From the NCBI RefSeq assembly GCF_004208535.1, contig NZ_SGIS01000019.1, forward strand, positions 1-64,000: DNA of 64,000 bases. Reading direction: 5' to 3'. This stretch comes from Sphingomonas populi. Lineage in GTDB: Bacteria > Pseudomonadota > Alphaproteobacteria > Sphingomonadales > Sphingomonadaceae. Shown one piece after another: positions 63,192 through 64,000 of this stretch. Below the pieces are notes generated by a model. That model was not told where the DNA came from, searched no databases, and saw nothing but the letters and a program-made list of their open reading frames with translations. Made by a program: the position numbers and the translations under genes. Each line of letters starts with the position of its first letter. Positions within the stretch are counted from its first letter, which is position 1.

Positions 63192-64000
63192 TCGAGCGCA
63201 CTTTCGACGATCTCGTCGAGCCGGGGCTGTTCGGGAAAGCCCTCGCGCACCCATTCCGCCTCGATCGCGCGGAGCAGCCTGGCGACCTCCGGCCCCTTGC
63301 GCACGCCACGTTCGACCAGCGCGCCGCCGCTGACCGGCAACCGGGGCGGCTGCCAGCCGGCGATCGATTCGACGTCGGCGAGCGGGCGATCCGACAGCAG
63401 CAGCCGGTCAGTGGCGAGATCGGGTCCGAGCGTATAGCCGATCGCCCGCGCGGGTACGTCCCCGGCGGGCTGGGTCGCGCTGAAGAGGCGGCGGCGATCG
63501 AGCTTGGAGAGCCTCAGCCGCGCGCCGACATCTTCGGCGATCGTCGCGTCGGCCGGCAAGAGGGCGGCGAGGCGGCGGATCGGGTTGGGCGCGGTGCCGC
63601 TATCCGCTTCGCGCGTCGCCAGCCGGGCGAGCCGGTCCGCCTCCACGATTTCGGGCAGAACGGGCCGGAAGATACCCTGCTCGATCATCAGCGCGACCGT
63701 CGGCACGGCATTGTCCGCGAGCAGCAGCTTGAGCAATTCCGCCGCGATCCGTTCACGCGAGAGCGCCATCAGATCGTTGGCGCGCGCTCCGCACGCCGCC
63801 AGCCCTGCCGCATCGACTGTCTCGCCGAAGCGCGCATGGAAGCGGAAGAAGCGCAGGATGCGCAAATGATCCTCGGCGATGCGCTGGAGCGGATCGCCGA
63901 TGAAGCGGACACGCCGCGCGGCGAGATCCTCGACGCCGCCGAAATAATCGAACACTTCGCCAGTGATCGGATCGGCGTAGAGTGCGTTGATCGTGAAGTC
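63161..64000 (-). CDS. CCA tRNA nucleotidyltransferase / poly(A) polymerase family (5' end beyond window)
   Basis: The last 279 residues are visible. The frame enters at the window edge with DFTINALYADPITGEVFDYFGG, the conserved RRDFTIN region after the catalytic Asp motif of class-II nucleotidyltransferases, followed by RFIGDPLQRIAEDHLRILRF, which binds RNA ends. It adds or repairs the CCA 3' end of tRNAs. The start and catalytic aspartates lie outside. Convergent with, and overlapping, the GGDEF-EAL gene. Confidence 0.88.
   Translation of the reverse strand, partial: DFTINALYADPITGEVFDYFGGVEDLAARRVRFIGDPLQRIAEDHLRILRFFRFHARFGETVDAAGLAACGARANDLMALSRERIAAELLKLLLADNAVPTVALMIEQGIFRPVLPEIVEADRLARLATREADSGTAPNPIRRLAALLPADATIAEDVGARLRLSKLDRRRLFSATQPAGDVPARAIGYTLGPDLATDRLLLSDRPLADVESIAGWQPPRLPVSGGALVERGVRKGPEVARLLRAIEAEWVREGFPEQPRLDEIVESALDQWRRFSSNA

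Overview
The window reads as chromosome of a high-GC alphaproteobacterium, most likely a sphingomonad (Sphingomonas or a close relative). The evidence is the gene content and order: ppiD-trpE, trpG-trpD-trpC-moaC, a YhhQ transporter beside a tRNA, DUF2794 after cysE, PurC-PurS-PurQ, TonB receptors, and many short GC-rich palindromes at gene ends. Most ORFs opposite real genes are high-GC shadows and were left out. All family names are from reading the protein sequences; no database search was run.

Layout. 1-1.4 kb is a small lower-GC accessory patch: the tail of an IS630-type transposase, a phosphoribosyltransferase whose 5' end the IS has removed, an overlapping SLOG-type nucleotide-binding protein and an orphan MazE-like antitoxin. 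1.4-10.2 kb holds the tryptophan genes (moaC, trpC, trpD, trpG, then trpE and ppiD), split by a secreted protein gene and an orphan LolC/E-type permease. 10.3-22.1 kb is mixed housekeeping: tpiA; a Rieske oxygenase divergent from a TonB receptor with a Fur-box-like site between them; a tightly overlapped set (rimO, papain-like hydrolase, serine hydrolase, leucyl aminopeptidase); parE; and a TSUP exporter. 22.3-40.6 kb holds cysE-DUF2794, then the ribosomal/RNA polymerase block rplK-rplA, rplJ-rplL, rpoB-rpoC on the minus strand. Unrelated genes break it into three, and rpoB has its own near-consensus promoter.

40.8-53.4 kb is the most distinctive region: a Ter (tellurite/stress) system. It has an ATPgrasp_Ter protein, four TerD-type genes (one a TerD-TerA fusion with a polyproline linker), a TerC-like DUF475 membrane protein, a TerD-like/trypsin-like protease fusion, and then an overlapping chain for PRTase-TRSP, HAD phosphatase, StiP/PELOTA, a C-C bond lyase and an AIM24 protein. 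A convergent pair (TelA-like protein and partner) closes it. By published comparative genomics of Ter systems, the enzyme chain is thought to make a nucleoside-like metabolite, and the TerD/TerC proteins to act as a membrane-linked, calcium-binding stress complex. The fused protease could be the effector.

53.4-64 kb holds tRNA-Arg(TCT), the YhhQ transporter, a possible SAM-like/NucS-type nuclease fusion, purQ-purS-purC, a DUF4349 lipoprotein, a 53-residue protein divergent from a LysR regulator, parC, a GGDEF-EAL protein, and the 3' part of a CCA-adding-enzyme gene cut by the window end.
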